A stretch of 64,000 bases of DNA from Szabonella sp046295215 (GCA_046295215.1 JBKBNP010000027.1:1-64000), one strand, 5' to 3'. Counted from the first letter of the stretch, positions 8,155 to 16,859 are shown. Program-made: numbers and translations. The notes: generated by a model from the sequence alone, not told the origin.

Positions 8155-9372
8155 CTACGCCGGTTGCGAATTGCGGCAAATCATTTCCGCATTGACGAGC
8201 GCGATTTCGGTCTCTGGCGGGGCTTCGTCCAGCGTCATCACCGGGATCAGGCGGCGGAGCGCGTCATGGTGGCGTTTCAGCCCGTATTCCAGATCTGAAA
8301 GGTGAAAGCCGTCGAACGCCTGCGAGCGCATTGATTCGTTGGACCAGACGGCAAGCTGGCGGTCCTCGACCGATGTGTCGCGGTCGATCCGGATCGCCAG
8401 ATAGCGCGCAATGCGCTGGCGCCGGCTTTCCTCGGGCTGGCGATAGGTCCGCCCGGTGAGCCGCGTCCTGCCGGGGGACAGGGGAATGTCCTGATAGAAC
8501 TGGACCGCTTCCGGGGTGAAGGAAAACACCATGTTGGGAAAGAGCCCGTAATAGGCCCAGGTTCCCTGCAGATGCGGCGGCAGCCAGTCGCTCTGCCCGG
8601 TCGCAGCAAGATACTGGCGGACCGACCAGCGGCGGGCCGGCTTGTCCCCGAACCGGCCGATCGAGACATGCAGGCCACCGGGGCGGTAGATGTCCACATA
8701 GTCGCGGCCGTAAAGATCCTGCAAGGCGGGATGGGCCAGCGGGACATGATAGCCTTCGTTGTCCACATCGCGCACGGATTTCCAGTTCACCGCCAGATCG
8801 TCATGCCAGTCGGGCGCGCGGGTCGGCACGATGCCGCCTGCCCGCCATGCGGCGAAATCGGCATCATAGGGGGCCAGAAGATCCGCCACATCCGGCTGCG
8901 GGCCGGGGTGGAAACGCAGGAACAGGAAACCGTGGAAAACCTGCATCTCGATCGGTTTCAGGCCGAAATCCCCGCGTTCCATCTCGCCGAAGGTCGAAGG
9001 CTGCGCCGCCCCGCGCAGACTGCCGTCCAGATTGTAGACCCAGCCGTGGAACGGGCAGATGATGGCCCCCCTGCACTGCCCCTGCGTGCCATCCACCACC
9101 CGCGCGCCACGATGGCGGCAGAGGTTGTGAAAGGCGCGCACGCGGCCGTCCTGCCCCCGCATGAGGACCGCACGCTCCCCCAGCAGATCAAAGCTCAGCC
9201 AGTCGCCGGGCAGCGGCACGTCGCTTTCATGGCCCGCCACCTGCCAATGGGTCAGGAACAGATTGTCTCGCTCCAGCGCGAACAGGGCCTCTGACCGGTA
9301 GGTCCAGGCGGGCAGGCCCCTGCGGTCCCAGGTTTCGGGCACGGGAAGGGAGCGGAGCGGGTGGGTGGTCAT
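8155..9372 (-). CDS. Rieske non-heme iron oxygenase, alpha subunit (copy 1)
   Basis: A 405-residue oxygenase. The Rieske cluster ligands are Cys85-x-His87 (CRHRGA) and Cys106-x2-His109 (CPFHGW). The mononuclear iron site is DVDNEGYHVPLAH with His209 and His214; the residue three before His209, which bridges the two metal centres, is Glu206 rather than the Asp found in ring-hydroxylating dioxygenases. Glutamate here is shared with carnitine oxygenase CntA and glycine betaine monooxygenase GbcA. I infer C-N bond oxidation, either demethylation or cleavage. The start overlaps the stop of the second Rieske gene (ATGA) and has GGAGG upstream. No reductase partner is encoded nearby. Confidence 0.88.
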   Translation of the reverse strand: MTTHPLRSLPVPETWDRRGLPAWTYRSEALFALERDNLFLTHWQVAGHESDVPLPGDWLSFDLLGERAVLMRGQDGRVRAFHNLCRHRGARVVDGTQGQCRGAIICPFHGWVYNLDGSLRGAAQPSTFGEMERGDFGLKPIEMQVFHGFLFLRFHPGPQPDVADLLAPYDADFAAWRAGGIVPTRAPDWHDDLAVNWKSVRDVDNEGYHVPLAHPALQDLYGRDYVDIYRPGGLHVSIGRFGDKPARRWSVRQYLAATGQSDWLPPHLQGTWAYYGLFPNMVFSFTPEAVQFYQDIPLSPGRTRLTGRTYRQPEESRRQRIARYLAIRIDRDTSVEDRQLAVWSNESMRSQAFDGFHLSDLEYGLKRHHDALRRLIPVMTLDEAPPETEIALVNAEMICRNSQPA

Positions 9373-10499
9373 GGCTGGTCCTCCATTTCGCGGATGACCC
9401 ATCGCTGGAAGCGGAGAAGTTCGTATTCCTCGGGCATCAGGCGGGCGGGGCGCGCGGCGGGTGAGCCAAGGCCGCGCTGGTTCATCTCGGCAGCAGCCGC
9501 ATCCTGACGCAGCACGATCATGGCAAAGGCCGCGACCCCGGCAGCATCGAACCCCGGTTGCGCCAGCGTTTCGGGTGCGAAAAACCATTCGGCGGTCAGG
9601 CGCGTGCGGTTCGGTCCCAAGGGTTCCAGCCGCACCGCGCGGACGTGATCGGCATGCGCCACGACATAGAGCGAGGGCCAGAGAGTGACGAAGGTGAACC
9701 CCGCCTGCCGCTCCGCCCCGCTCAGGCCGGGAAAGACCGGTCCGCAGGGCGCACCCGTCATCGTCCAGCTTTGCGCGCCGGGTTTCAGCGGCGGGGCGGC
9801 GGCTGTGCCGGGGGTCCAGTCAACCGCCTCGTTCGGCGCCATCAGACCCCGCCCGTAGACCGGCACCATGTCGCACAATTCGGGATGGATGCCGGGGCAG
9901 TGCAGACATTCGGAATAGTTTTCCCAGAAGGTTTTCCAGTTGCAGTCCAGCTCGACCTCCTCCCGGTGCCCTGCAATCAGACTGCCCATCGGCCAGTTGT
10001 CCAGCAGTTCCAGCGGCACATCGCCCCGCAGGGGGCGCAGGTCGGGCTGCGGATCGGTCAGCAGGAACAGGAATCCCGCCCAGACCCGATTTGCGACCGG
10101 GATCAGGCCATGCGCCTCCCTGCGGAAATCCGCGCCCGGACGGGCATGGGCAGTGGATACCAGCCGCCCGTCCCGCGCGTCATAGGCCCAGGCATGATAG
10201 GGGCAGGTCACGAGCCGCCCCAGAGCCCGGCCTTCGCCCGGCGCGCACAGTTCCGACCCGCGATGCCGGCAGGTGTTGTGAAAGGCGCTGACCGCACCAT
10301 CCCTGGCCCGGCAGACAAGAACGGGCGCCGTCCCGGCCACCACGGCGCGCAGGGTGCCGGGTGGAAAATCCGCCACACGCCCCGCACAGATCCAGTTGCG
10401 GGCAAGCACCGTCCGCCGTTCCCGCGCGAACCAGTCGGCCGACAGATAGGCTGCAACGGGCAGTCCTTCGGGGCAATGATCCAGACGCGGGCTCTGCAT
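9369..10499 (-). CDS. Rieske non-heme iron oxygenase, alpha subunit (copy 2, GbcA-like)
   Basis: A 376-residue oxygenase. The Rieske ligands are Cys77-x-His79 (CRHRGS) and Cys99-x2-His102 (CPYHAW). The catalytic region ENYSECLHCPGIHPEL gives Glu197, His200 and His205 and matches glycine betaine monooxygenase (GbcA) and related demethylases better than copy 1 does. The expected reaction is O2-dependent N-demethylation with release of formaldehyde. It is translationally coupled at both ends: its start codon overlaps the stop of the GcvT-like gene by one base, and its stop overlaps the start of copy 1. The two Rieske proteins are clearly different, so sequential or two-site chemistry is more likely than gene duplication. 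Confidence 0.88.
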   Translation of the reverse strand: MQSPRLDHCPEGLPVAAYLSADWFARERRTVLARNWICAGRVADFPPGTLRAVVAGTAPVLVCRARDGAVSAFHNTCRHRGSELCAPGEGRALGRLVTCPYHAWAYDARDGRLVSTAHARPGADFRREAHGLIPVANRVWAGFLFLLTDPQPDLRPLRGDVPLELLDNWPMGSLIAGHREEVELDCNWKTFWENYSECLHCPGIHPELCDMVPVYGRGLMAPNEAVDWTPGTAAAPPLKPGAQSWTMTGAPCGPVFPGLSGAERQAGFTFVTLWPSLYVVAHADHVRAVRLEPLGPNRTRLTAEWFFAPETLAQPGFDAAGVAAFAMIVLRQDAAAAEMNQRGLGSPAARPARLMPEEYELLRFQRWVIREMEDQP

Positions 10500-11680
10500 C
10501 AGAACCTCCCCGGCGGAGTTGCGCGGCGACGCGCGGGGGCAAAGAAGGGGCGGTCCATGACCTTCACCGGCACCATCATCTTGGCGTAATGCAATTCGCG
10601 CAGCGCGTAGATTTCCGCTTGCAGAACCGCATGCAGATACCGGCGGCGGATCTGCGCCATCGCAATGTTGCGTTTCAGCGCGGGCGACCAGACCGCCGCC
10701 GTCACCACCCCCGCCTCGATCTTTCCGGCATAGAGAATTGCCCCGTCCGCCGGGATGTTGCCTGCCACGTCCAACCCCGCAAAGGCCCAGTCCGGCGCGT
10801 GGTCGCGTTCGGCCAGAAGCGCGCGGCGGCCGGTGAAATGCCCCTTCTCCCAGTCGATCATCCAGTCCAGCGCCATCTCGAAGGGGGATCGTGCGCGATC
10901 CTCGCGCAGCGCCTGATCGGCGGGGGTGAAATCCAGATGCGTGAGGATGAACCCGGCCTCGATCCGCGCGATATTGAGCGCGGTGGACCCGACGGGCCGC
11001 AGCCCGAACGCCTCCCCCGCCCCCATCAGCACATCCCAGAGCGGCAGCGCATGGTCCGGCACCGTCCAGAGTTCATAGCCGAGATCGCCGGTGAATCCGG
11101 TGCGCGAGATGATCAAAGACACCGGGCCAAGCCGGGTTTCCATGATACGGAAGGGTTTGAGCGTGGACACATCCACGCCTGCCGCCGCCAGCACCGAAGC
11201 CGCGCAGGGGCCTTGCAGCGACAGCGCGGCAATCTCCTCCGTCTCCTCATGGATCGCGACGTCGAACCCGTGGGACGAGGCGACAAGCCAGGGCAGGTGG
11301 CGTTCCTGACAGCAGAGCCGGAAACGATCCTCGCCAAGCCGGAACAGCGTGCCGTCGTCCAGCAGCTTGCCCGCATCATCCGTCCAGGCCGTGTAATGCA
11401 CCGATCCGACCGGCAGCTTCGCAGCATTGCGCAGCGTGAGGCGGTTCAGGAAATCCGCCGCCTCCGGCCCCTCAATGCGGTATTTCACCATCGGACACAG
11501 GTCATAGAGCGTCGCCGCATTGCGGATCGCCGAATGTTCCATGGCCACATCGTCAAAGCTGAGCGCGGTGGTATAGCCCGCCCATGGCCCCCAGTCGTTC
11601 AGCCGGTTCAGCGCGGCGCTGCGCGGATGGAACGGCGTCTGTTTCAGCGGGGTCAGATAGTGCAGGCGCGGATCGGTCAT
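10499..11680 (-). CDS. GcvT-like aminomethyltransferase family protein
   Basis: A 393-residue member of the GcvT/T-protein fold family, with the FTGDLGYELW segment that lines the folate pocket and the C-terminal barrel domain typical of the family. Members pass one-carbon units from glycine, dimethylglycine, sarcosine or DMSP to tetrahydrofolate. In this operon it would be suited to take a methyl or methylene group from a partly demethylated intermediate. Start ATG 11680 has AAGGGGG upstream and overlaps the end of the flavoprotein gene by 4 bases. It is not an obvious DmdA or GcvT orthologue; exact substrate unknown. Confidence 0.82.
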   Translation of the reverse strand: MTDPRLHYLTPLKQTPFHPRSAALNRLNDWGPWAGYTTALSFDDVAMEHSAIRNAATLYDLCPMVKYRIEGPEAADFLNRLTLRNAAKLPVGSVHYTAWTDDAGKLLDDGTLFRLGEDRFRLCCQERHLPWLVASSHGFDVAIHEETEEIAALSLQGPCAASVLAAAGVDVSTLKPFRIMETRLGPVSLIISRTGFTGDLGYELWTVPDHALPLWDVLMGAGEAFGLRPVGSTALNIARIEAGFILTHLDFTPADQALREDRARSPFEMALDWMIDWEKGHFTGRRALLAERDHAPDWAFAGLDVAGNIPADGAILYAGKIEAGVVTAAVWSPALKRNIAMAQIRRRYLHAVLQAEIYALRELHYAKMMVPVKVMDRPFFAPARRRATPPGRF

Positions 11681-13248
11681 TCCCTGCCCCCTTTCAGGAT
11701 GCGTTCCGCCGCGTTCCAGCCCGAGGCACCCGAAATCCCGCCCCCCGGATGACTGCCCGCCCCCGCCAGCCACAGGCCCGCAACCGGCGTTTCATACTGT
11801 GAAAGGCCCGGAACGGGCCGCAGGAACAGCATCTGCTCCACCGACAATTCCCCGTGATGCGAGTCCGGCATCCCGAAACGCGCCGCGATGTCACAGGGCA
11901 TCAGCATCTCGGCATGGCTGACAAGATCGCGGATGCCCGGCAGATGCGCCTCCAGCACCGCGAGGCTGTTTTCCAGCATCGCCGCCCGCGCGGCGTCCTG
12001 ACCCGCCTTCGGGTCATGCGGCGCGAATTGCACGATGGCCGACAGGCTGTGCTGGCCCTTCGGGGCAAAACCGGGGCCGTGGGCAGAGGGAAAAATCACC
12101 TCCATCACCGGATGTTCCGGCACCTCACCGTATTTCACCGGATTGAAGGCCATGTCGACCGCCGTGGCCGAAGGCGCGATCACCAGCCGCGCGCGCGGAT
12201 CGGCGCCGCGCAGGTCCGGCAGGCCCGACAGCGCGAGATTGAGCCGCGCCGCCGCGCCGCGCGATTTCTGGTGCCGGAGCGCATGGGCCATGCCGGTATC
12301 CAGATGACGCACGCCCAGAAGGTCCAGCAGCGTGGTTTTCGGGTTGAGCGCGGAGACCACGCGCGCGGCGGCCAGAACCTCGCCGCTCTCCATCTGCACC
12401 CCGGTTGCACAATCGTTTTCAACGATGATGCGCGTCCCCCTCGCGCCCGCATGGATCGTGACGCCCGCCGCCTTTGCCGCGCCCGTCATCGCCCTTGCAA
12501 CCGCCGCCATTCCGCCCTCGGGAAAGCCAAGCGCGCCCTGCCGACCGGAATTTTCCCCCGCCAGCCTGTTCAGCAGCAGAATCAGCGAATTGGGCGACCG
12601 GGGGCCGAGCCAGTGCCCCAATGTCGCGTCGAAGGCGACAAGACCCTTCAGCCGGTCATCCTCCAGATCGTCCTCCAGCACATCCCAGATATTGATGAGG
12701 ATGAGCCGCAGGAATTCGCGGAACTCTGCCCGGCCCAGACGTCGCAGATCGAACCCGATCCGCGCCAGCCGCGTCCATTCATTGCCGGACCCGCGCCCGG
12801 CGAGGCGCGGCGGCACCATGGCGCGGAACGGTGCCAGAACGGCGGCAAAGCGCATCAGCCGCGCGCGCAGATCGGCCCAGGCGAGCCTGTCCTGCGCGGA
12901 AATCCCCTCCCCCGCCAATGTCTCGCCATAGGCGCCCGCGAGGGTCAGGTGGTCTCCGCCTGCCGACAACGCGACCGAGGCCATGGCCGCATCGGCAAAC
13001 CGGAGCCCGTGGTTTTCCAACTCCATGCCCGCAACAACCCGCGGATCGAGCAGAAAGGCCAGATGTGCCAGTCCGGGGCTGCGGAATCCCGGCGCGAAGT
13101 CCCAGCCTGTTGCCGCCCCGCCCGGCTCGGTCGCCGCCTCGATCAGCGTCACCGACCTTCCCGCCTGCGCCAGCCGCGTCGCACAGGCAAGCCCGTTGAC
13201 CCCGCCGCCGATCACCAGAATGGGGTCAGATGACGGCATAGGCGTCAC
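11677..13248 (-). CDS. FAD-dependent oxidoreductase, phytoene desaturase-like (copy A)
   Basis: A 523-residue flavoprotein of the COG1233 type. The dinucleotide-binding motif ILVIGGGVNGLACA is at the N terminus, and the C-terminal FAD motif reads GLWLAGAGSHPGGGISGASGWNAAERIL. It overlaps the neighbouring genes on both sides. The start may be GTG 13248 or ATG 13239 (MPSSDPIL); neither has a decisive ribosome binding site. It shares overall design with the next flavoprotein upstream (HPGGG, VPG-QY). Family members desaturate or oxidise C-C or C-N bonds. Carotenoid synthesis is unlikely as there are no other crt genes; an amine oxidase or dehydrogenase role in the operon pathway is inferred. Confidence 0.82.
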   Translation of the reverse strand: MTPMPSSDPILVIGGGVNGLACATRLAQAGRSVTLIEAATEPGGAATGWDFAPGFRSPGLAHLAFLLDPRVVAGMELENHGLRFADAAMASVALSAGGDHLTLAGAYGETLAGEGISAQDRLAWADLRARLMRFAAVLAPFRAMVPPRLAGRGSGNEWTRLARIGFDLRRLGRAEFREFLRLILINIWDVLEDDLEDDRLKGLVAFDATLGHWLGPRSPNSLILLLNRLAGENSGRQGALGFPEGGMAAVARAMTGAAKAAGVTIHAGARGTRIIVENDCATGVQMESGEVLAAARVVSALNPKTTLLDLLGVRHLDTGMAHALRHQKSRGAAARLNLALSGLPDLRGADPRARLVIAPSATAVDMAFNPVKYGEVPEHPVMEVIFPSAHGPGFAPKGQHSLSAIVQFAPHDPKAGQDAARAAMLENSLAVLEAHLPGIRDLVSHAEMLMPCDIAARFGMPDSHHGELSVEQMLFLRPVPGLSQYETPVAGLWLAGAGSHPGGGISGASGWNAAERILKGGRE

Positions 13249-14842
13249 TCATCATCTGGCGGGGGTGGCGCATCTCGCGCAGGATCTCGGCAGCGGCGTT
13301 GCGCCCCGGGGCGCCCATCACGCCCCCACCCGGATGGGTGGACGATCCGCACATCCACAGGTCGCGGATCGGCGAGCGGTATTGCGCATAGCCGGGCACG
13401 GGTCGGTTGAACAGCAACTGGTCAAAGGTCAGTTCGCCCTGGAAGATGTTGCCCTCGGTCAGCCCCACCTCGGCCTCCAGCTCGCGCGGGGTGCGGACCT
13501 CCACATGCAGGATACGGTCCCGGAACCCCGGCGAATGCGCCGCGATCTGGTCGATGCAGGTGCGGCCAAAGGCATCGCGGTCGGCGTCGGTCCAGTCGCG
13601 CCCGTCGATCTTTGGCGGCGCATATTGCACGAAACAGGACATGAAATGCTTGCCGGGCGGGGCCATGGTCGGGTCGATCATGGTGGGGATCATCACATCC
13701 TGAAACGGGTCACGGCTGAACTGCCCGGCCTTCCAGTCGTCATAGGCGCGTTCCATCTTTTCAATGCTGTCGGTGAAATGCAGATCACCCCGGATATGCG
13801 GCGCCCCCTTGGGCAATGCGGGAAATTCCGGGGCTGCATCCAGCGCGATGTTCAGCTTGCCCGACGATCCGCGGATCTTGAAGGCCCGCACCCGGCGCAG
13901 GAAATCGCCGGGCAAGTCCTTTTCCGCGACATGGTGCAGGAAGGTGCGTTTCACATCCATGTTCGACAGCACCCGCGCGGCGCGCAACTCGTCGCCATTG
14001 TCCAGCACGACGCCGGTCGCGCGGCCATCCGACACAAGGATACGCTCCACCCCCTGCCCCGTGCGCACCTCGCCCCCTGCTGCGATCAGGCTTTCGGTCA
14101 GCGCCTTTGAAATCGACCCCATCCCGCCACGCGCATAGCCCCAGGCCCCGATATTGCCATCCACATCACCCATGTAATGATGCAGCAGCACATAGGCCGA
14201 CCCCGGCGACATCGGCCCCAGCGCCGTGCCGATGATGGCCGAGACCGCCAGATAGGCCTTGATGACCGGGCTTTCGAAATAGCTGTCCAGATAGTCGGAA
14301 ATCGACATGGTCCAGAAGCGGATCATGTCCGCCATCCGCGCCTCGGAAAGTCCCGCGATCTGGCGGCCCTGCCAGGCCAGTTCCGCCAGATCGCGGGGGC
14401 GGAAAGACGACGGATCGGGCGGCGTGCGCATCAGCATCGGGCGGATGAACCGGCAATGGCGCAGCACATCGCGCGCATAACGGTCATAGGCTTCGGCATC
14501 GCGGGGGGAATGGCGGGCGAATTCGCGGCGGTTCGCGTCATGGTCCCGGTGCATGCCCAGATAGCCACCATCCGAGGTCAGCACCGCGCCGCCCTCATAG
14601 GGCAGGATCTGGAGGCCGTGTTTCGCCAGATCCAGATCACGCATGATTTCGGGGCGGAACAGGCTGCTGACATAGGAGCAGTTGGAATAGGTGAAGCCGG
14701 GATACAGTTCGCGGCTGACGGCGGCACCGCCTACCCAGTCGTTCTTTTCCACCACGCAGACCCTCAGCCCCGCCCGGGCAAGGTAGCAGGCGGCGACCAG
14801 CCCGTTATGCCCCGCCCCGACGATGACGGCATCATGGCTCAT
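13226..14842 (-). CDS. FAD-dependent oxidoreductase, phytoene desaturase-like (copy B)
   Basis: A 538-residue COG1233-type flavoprotein. It starts MSHDAVIVGAGHNGLVAACYLA, with the acidic end of the Rossmann motif at VVEKNDWVGG, and closes with LWMCGSSTHPGGGVMGAPGRNAAAEIL, the second FAD contact. It is more canonical than copy A. The start ATG 14842 overlaps the aminotransferase stop (ATGA). The tandem arrangement suggests either two successive oxidations or a heteromeric enzyme. The cofactor and fold are clear; the substrate is not. Confidence 0.85.
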   Translation of the reverse strand: MSHDAVIVGAGHNGLVAACYLARAGLRVCVVEKNDWVGGAAVSRELYPGFTYSNCSYVSSLFRPEIMRDLDLAKHGLQILPYEGGAVLTSDGGYLGMHRDHDANRREFARHSPRDAEAYDRYARDVLRHCRFIRPMLMRTPPDPSSFRPRDLAELAWQGRQIAGLSEARMADMIRFWTMSISDYLDSYFESPVIKAYLAVSAIIGTALGPMSPGSAYVLLHHYMGDVDGNIGAWGYARGGMGSISKALTESLIAAGGEVRTGQGVERILVSDGRATGVVLDNGDELRAARVLSNMDVKRTFLHHVAEKDLPGDFLRRVRAFKIRGSSGKLNIALDAAPEFPALPKGAPHIRGDLHFTDSIEKMERAYDDWKAGQFSRDPFQDVMIPTMIDPTMAPPGKHFMSCFVQYAPPKIDGRDWTDADRDAFGRTCIDQIAAHSPGFRDRILHVEVRTPRELEAEVGLTEGNIFQGELTFDQLLFNRPVPGYAQYRSPIRDLWMCGSSTHPGGGVMGAPGRNAAAEILREMRHPRQMMSDAYAVI

Positions 14843-16209
14843 GCGTCCAGCACCCCCGCCTCCTGATCACGCAGGGTCAGATCCACCGCGCGCGCCACCG
14901 CCGCCAATGTGTCGGTCAGGCAGGTATCGTCGGTTGCATGGGCCTCGCAGATGAACCACGGTTCGCGGCTGTCGGGTTCGCAGATCACGCCCAGATCGTG
15001 CAGGAAATAGGCCATCCGGTCATAGAAACTGTAATCCGAGGTTTTCCAGTCGCGGTAATTGTCGGGCGGGGTTTCGGCAAAGAACAGGCCGAACATCGAG
15101 GGATGCCCGCTGTAGGAATGCACGATCCCGCGCGCGTCAAGAATTCCGGTGATCCCCGCCATCAGCCGCTTGCCATAGCCCTCGATCCGCTCCAGCGCCG
15201 GGGTCTCGTCCAGAATGCGCAAGCATTCCTCCGCCGCCGCCAGCGAAACGGAATGCGCGGTATAGGTGCCGCCATGCGCGGCGCCGCCATAGCGGAAGGT
15301 GCGCATCACATCCTCGCGCCCCGCAACCACCGCGATCGGGTAGCCATTGGCCATCGCCTTGGCAAAGGTCGTGATGTCGGGCCTGACGCCCATGATCCCC
15401 TGTATCCCGCCGCGCCCGACGCGAAAGCCCGATTTCACCTCGTCGATGATCAGCAACACGCCGTAGCGGTCGCACAATTCCCGCGCGAGGCGGACATAAT
15501 CCACCGACGCCATGATCGAGCAGCAGTTTCCCTGAATCGGCTCGATCAGCATGGCGGCCAACCGGTTTCCCTGCCGGCGGAAGGTGTCCTCCAGCCGCTG
15601 CGGGTCGTTCATCGGCACCAGATGCGCCAGTTCCTTCAGAGTCAACGGGATCCCCCCGGAATAGGCCACAACCTCGGGGTCGTTCCCCGAACCTGCTGTC
15701 CAGTCCTCGACATTGGCCATCCACATCGCGGCATCGAACAGCCCGTGATAGCTGCCTTCGACCAGAAGATAGCTGTCGCGCCCGGTATGCGCGCGCGCCA
15801 GACGCAATGCGGCCATGACCGCCTCGGTGCCGGAATTGGAAAACCGCACCAGTTCTGCCGCAGGAACCATTCTGGCGATGCGTTCGGCAACGGCAAACTC
15901 GCGCTCGGTGGACAGCGCAAAAACGCCGCCGACCTCCATCCCGCGCCGGGCCGCCGCATCCACCCGCTCGTCGGCATAGCCAAGGATCGCCGGGCCATAG
16001 CCCAGCCGGTAATCGACATATCCGTTGCCGTCGATGTCCCAGACCCGGCCACCCTTGCCATGATCGACATAGATCGTCCGCTCCTCCCCCCAGTAGCGGA
16101 AGGTCGAGGCGACCCCCAGCGGCAGGCGGGTCAAGGCGCGCTGGAACTGGGCATTGGATTTCGTCAGATCGCGATGCGGCAGGGTCTTTTCAGTGATTGG
16201 CAAGGTCAT
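14839..16209 (-). CDS. Class III PLP-dependent aminotransferase (glutamate-1-semialdehyde aminomutase-like)
   Basis: A 456-residue fold-type I PLP enzyme. The PLP ring contact is Asp256 in LLIIDEVKSGFR and the Schiff-base lysine is Lys284 in TFAKAMANGYPIA; NSGTEAVMAALRLAR binds the phosphate. The family includes glutamate-1-semialdehyde aminomutase and omega-aminotransferases. It is the first gene of the operon, directly behind the BetI-like operator, so a role on an amino or aldehyde group of the imported compound is likely. A housekeeping hemL role is less likely given the context. Start ATG 16209 fits the family's length. Confidence 0.88.
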   Translation of the reverse strand: MTLPITEKTLPHRDLTKSNAQFQRALTRLPLGVASTFRYWGEERTIYVDHGKGGRVWDIDGNGYVDYRLGYGPAILGYADERVDAAARRGMEVGGVFALSTEREFAVAERIARMVPAAELVRFSNSGTEAVMAALRLARAHTGRDSYLLVEGSYHGLFDAAMWMANVEDWTAGSGNDPEVVAYSGGIPLTLKELAHLVPMNDPQRLEDTFRRQGNRLAAMLIEPIQGNCCSIMASVDYVRLARELCDRYGVLLIIDEVKSGFRVGRGGIQGIMGVRPDITTFAKAMANGYPIAVVAGREDVMRTFRYGGAAHGGTYTAHSVSLAAAEECLRILDETPALERIEGYGKRLMAGITGILDARGIVHSYSGHPSMFGLFFAETPPDNYRDWKTSDYSFYDRMAYFLHDLGVICEPDSREPWFICEAHATDDTCLTDTLAAVARAVDLTLRDQEAGVLDA

Positions 16210-16245
16210 GGTCCGTCCGGGTTGCTTAGTTTTCAGGATGGCAAA

Positions 16246-16271
16246 ATTCTGATTGAACTGTCAATCAGAAT
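16246..16271 (-). promoter_or_regulatory. Perfect inverted repeat, probable BetI-like operator of the 13-gene operon
   Basis: Arms ATTCTGATTGA and TCAATCAGAAT are perfect 11-bp inverted repeats around a 4-base spacer (ACTG). It ends 37 bases before the start codon of the aminotransferase. The core GATTGAACTGTCAATC resembles the choline-responsive BetI box, whose core is ATTGAACGTTCAAT. Read on the minus strand it includes TTGACA (16259-16264), a consensus -35 hexamer, so bound protein would block the promoter; no matching -10 was found at the usual distance. The BetI-like regulator encoded at 17015 is the obvious ligand. Confidence 0.75.
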
Positions 16272-16463
16272 AAAAATGGCGGCGTGTATCGTCACTGCTC
16301 GCCACCTGACACAAGATCCCGATGCAAGCAGGTCATCGGACACAGGTCGGTGTCCCTGAACGACACGGATGGATGACGGCAGAGGGCCCATTGATGCCCT
16401 TGCCCAATCGCTTTTGTTCTTGTATTGTTCCTGAATTTCACCTGAATCCGGAGTGGATATATC

Positions 16464-16859
16464 GTGATCAAGGGAAGCTGTTGTTGCGGTGCTGTGCAGT
16501 TCGAGTTGTTGGCGGTGCCGTCCATGATGGGGACATGTCACTGCTCCCGGTGCCGAAAAGTTGGGGCAAGCGCCATCGTTTTTGTAGGGCGTGGGGACTT
16601 GAAATGGCATCAAGGCAAGGAGCATGTGGCGCTCTGCAAGCCGCCTCCCCCTTACAGATATGGCCGCTGCTTCTGCAAGATTTGCGGAACTTCACTCGGA
16701 GAGATTCTGTCCGAGGATGCCACTTTTCCTATCGCAGCAAACGCGCTGGATACGGACATCGGTCTCAGGAACCAGTTTCATGAATTCAGCTCTGAAAAGC
16801 CGAACTGGTATGAGATTTGCGATGATGCGCCGCAATCCGAGGGACATCCCTCTTCTTGA
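16464..16859 (+). CDS. GFA-family zinc protein (glutathione-dependent formaldehyde-activating fold)
   Basis: A 131-residue protein with the GFA zinc pattern: CCCGAVQFE near the N terminus, CHCSRCRK around residues 25-32, and CKICGT around residues 71-76. The founding member, Gfa, speeds the joining of formaldehyde to glutathione, but most family members have unknown roles. Start is GTG 16464 with GGAG about 11 bases upstream; no ATG gives the full fold. It lies between the operon promoter and the regulator gene. Its GC content and third-base use are visibly lower than those of its neighbours, suggesting later arrival. A link to formaldehyde from Rieske demethylation is attractive but not shown. 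Confidence 0.72.
   Translation: MIKGSCCCGAVQFELLAVPSMMGTCHCSRCRKVGASAIVFVGRGDLKWHQGKEHVALCKPPPPYRYGRCFCKICGTSLGEILSEDATFPIAANALDTDIGLRNQFHEFSSEKPNWYEICDDAPQSEGHPSS

Noticed and set aside
11677..14842. Carotenoid desaturase genes (crtI/crtD)
   Set aside because: The proteins share the fold, but no other carotenoid or photosynthesis genes are nearby and the operon context is amine-type catabolism.
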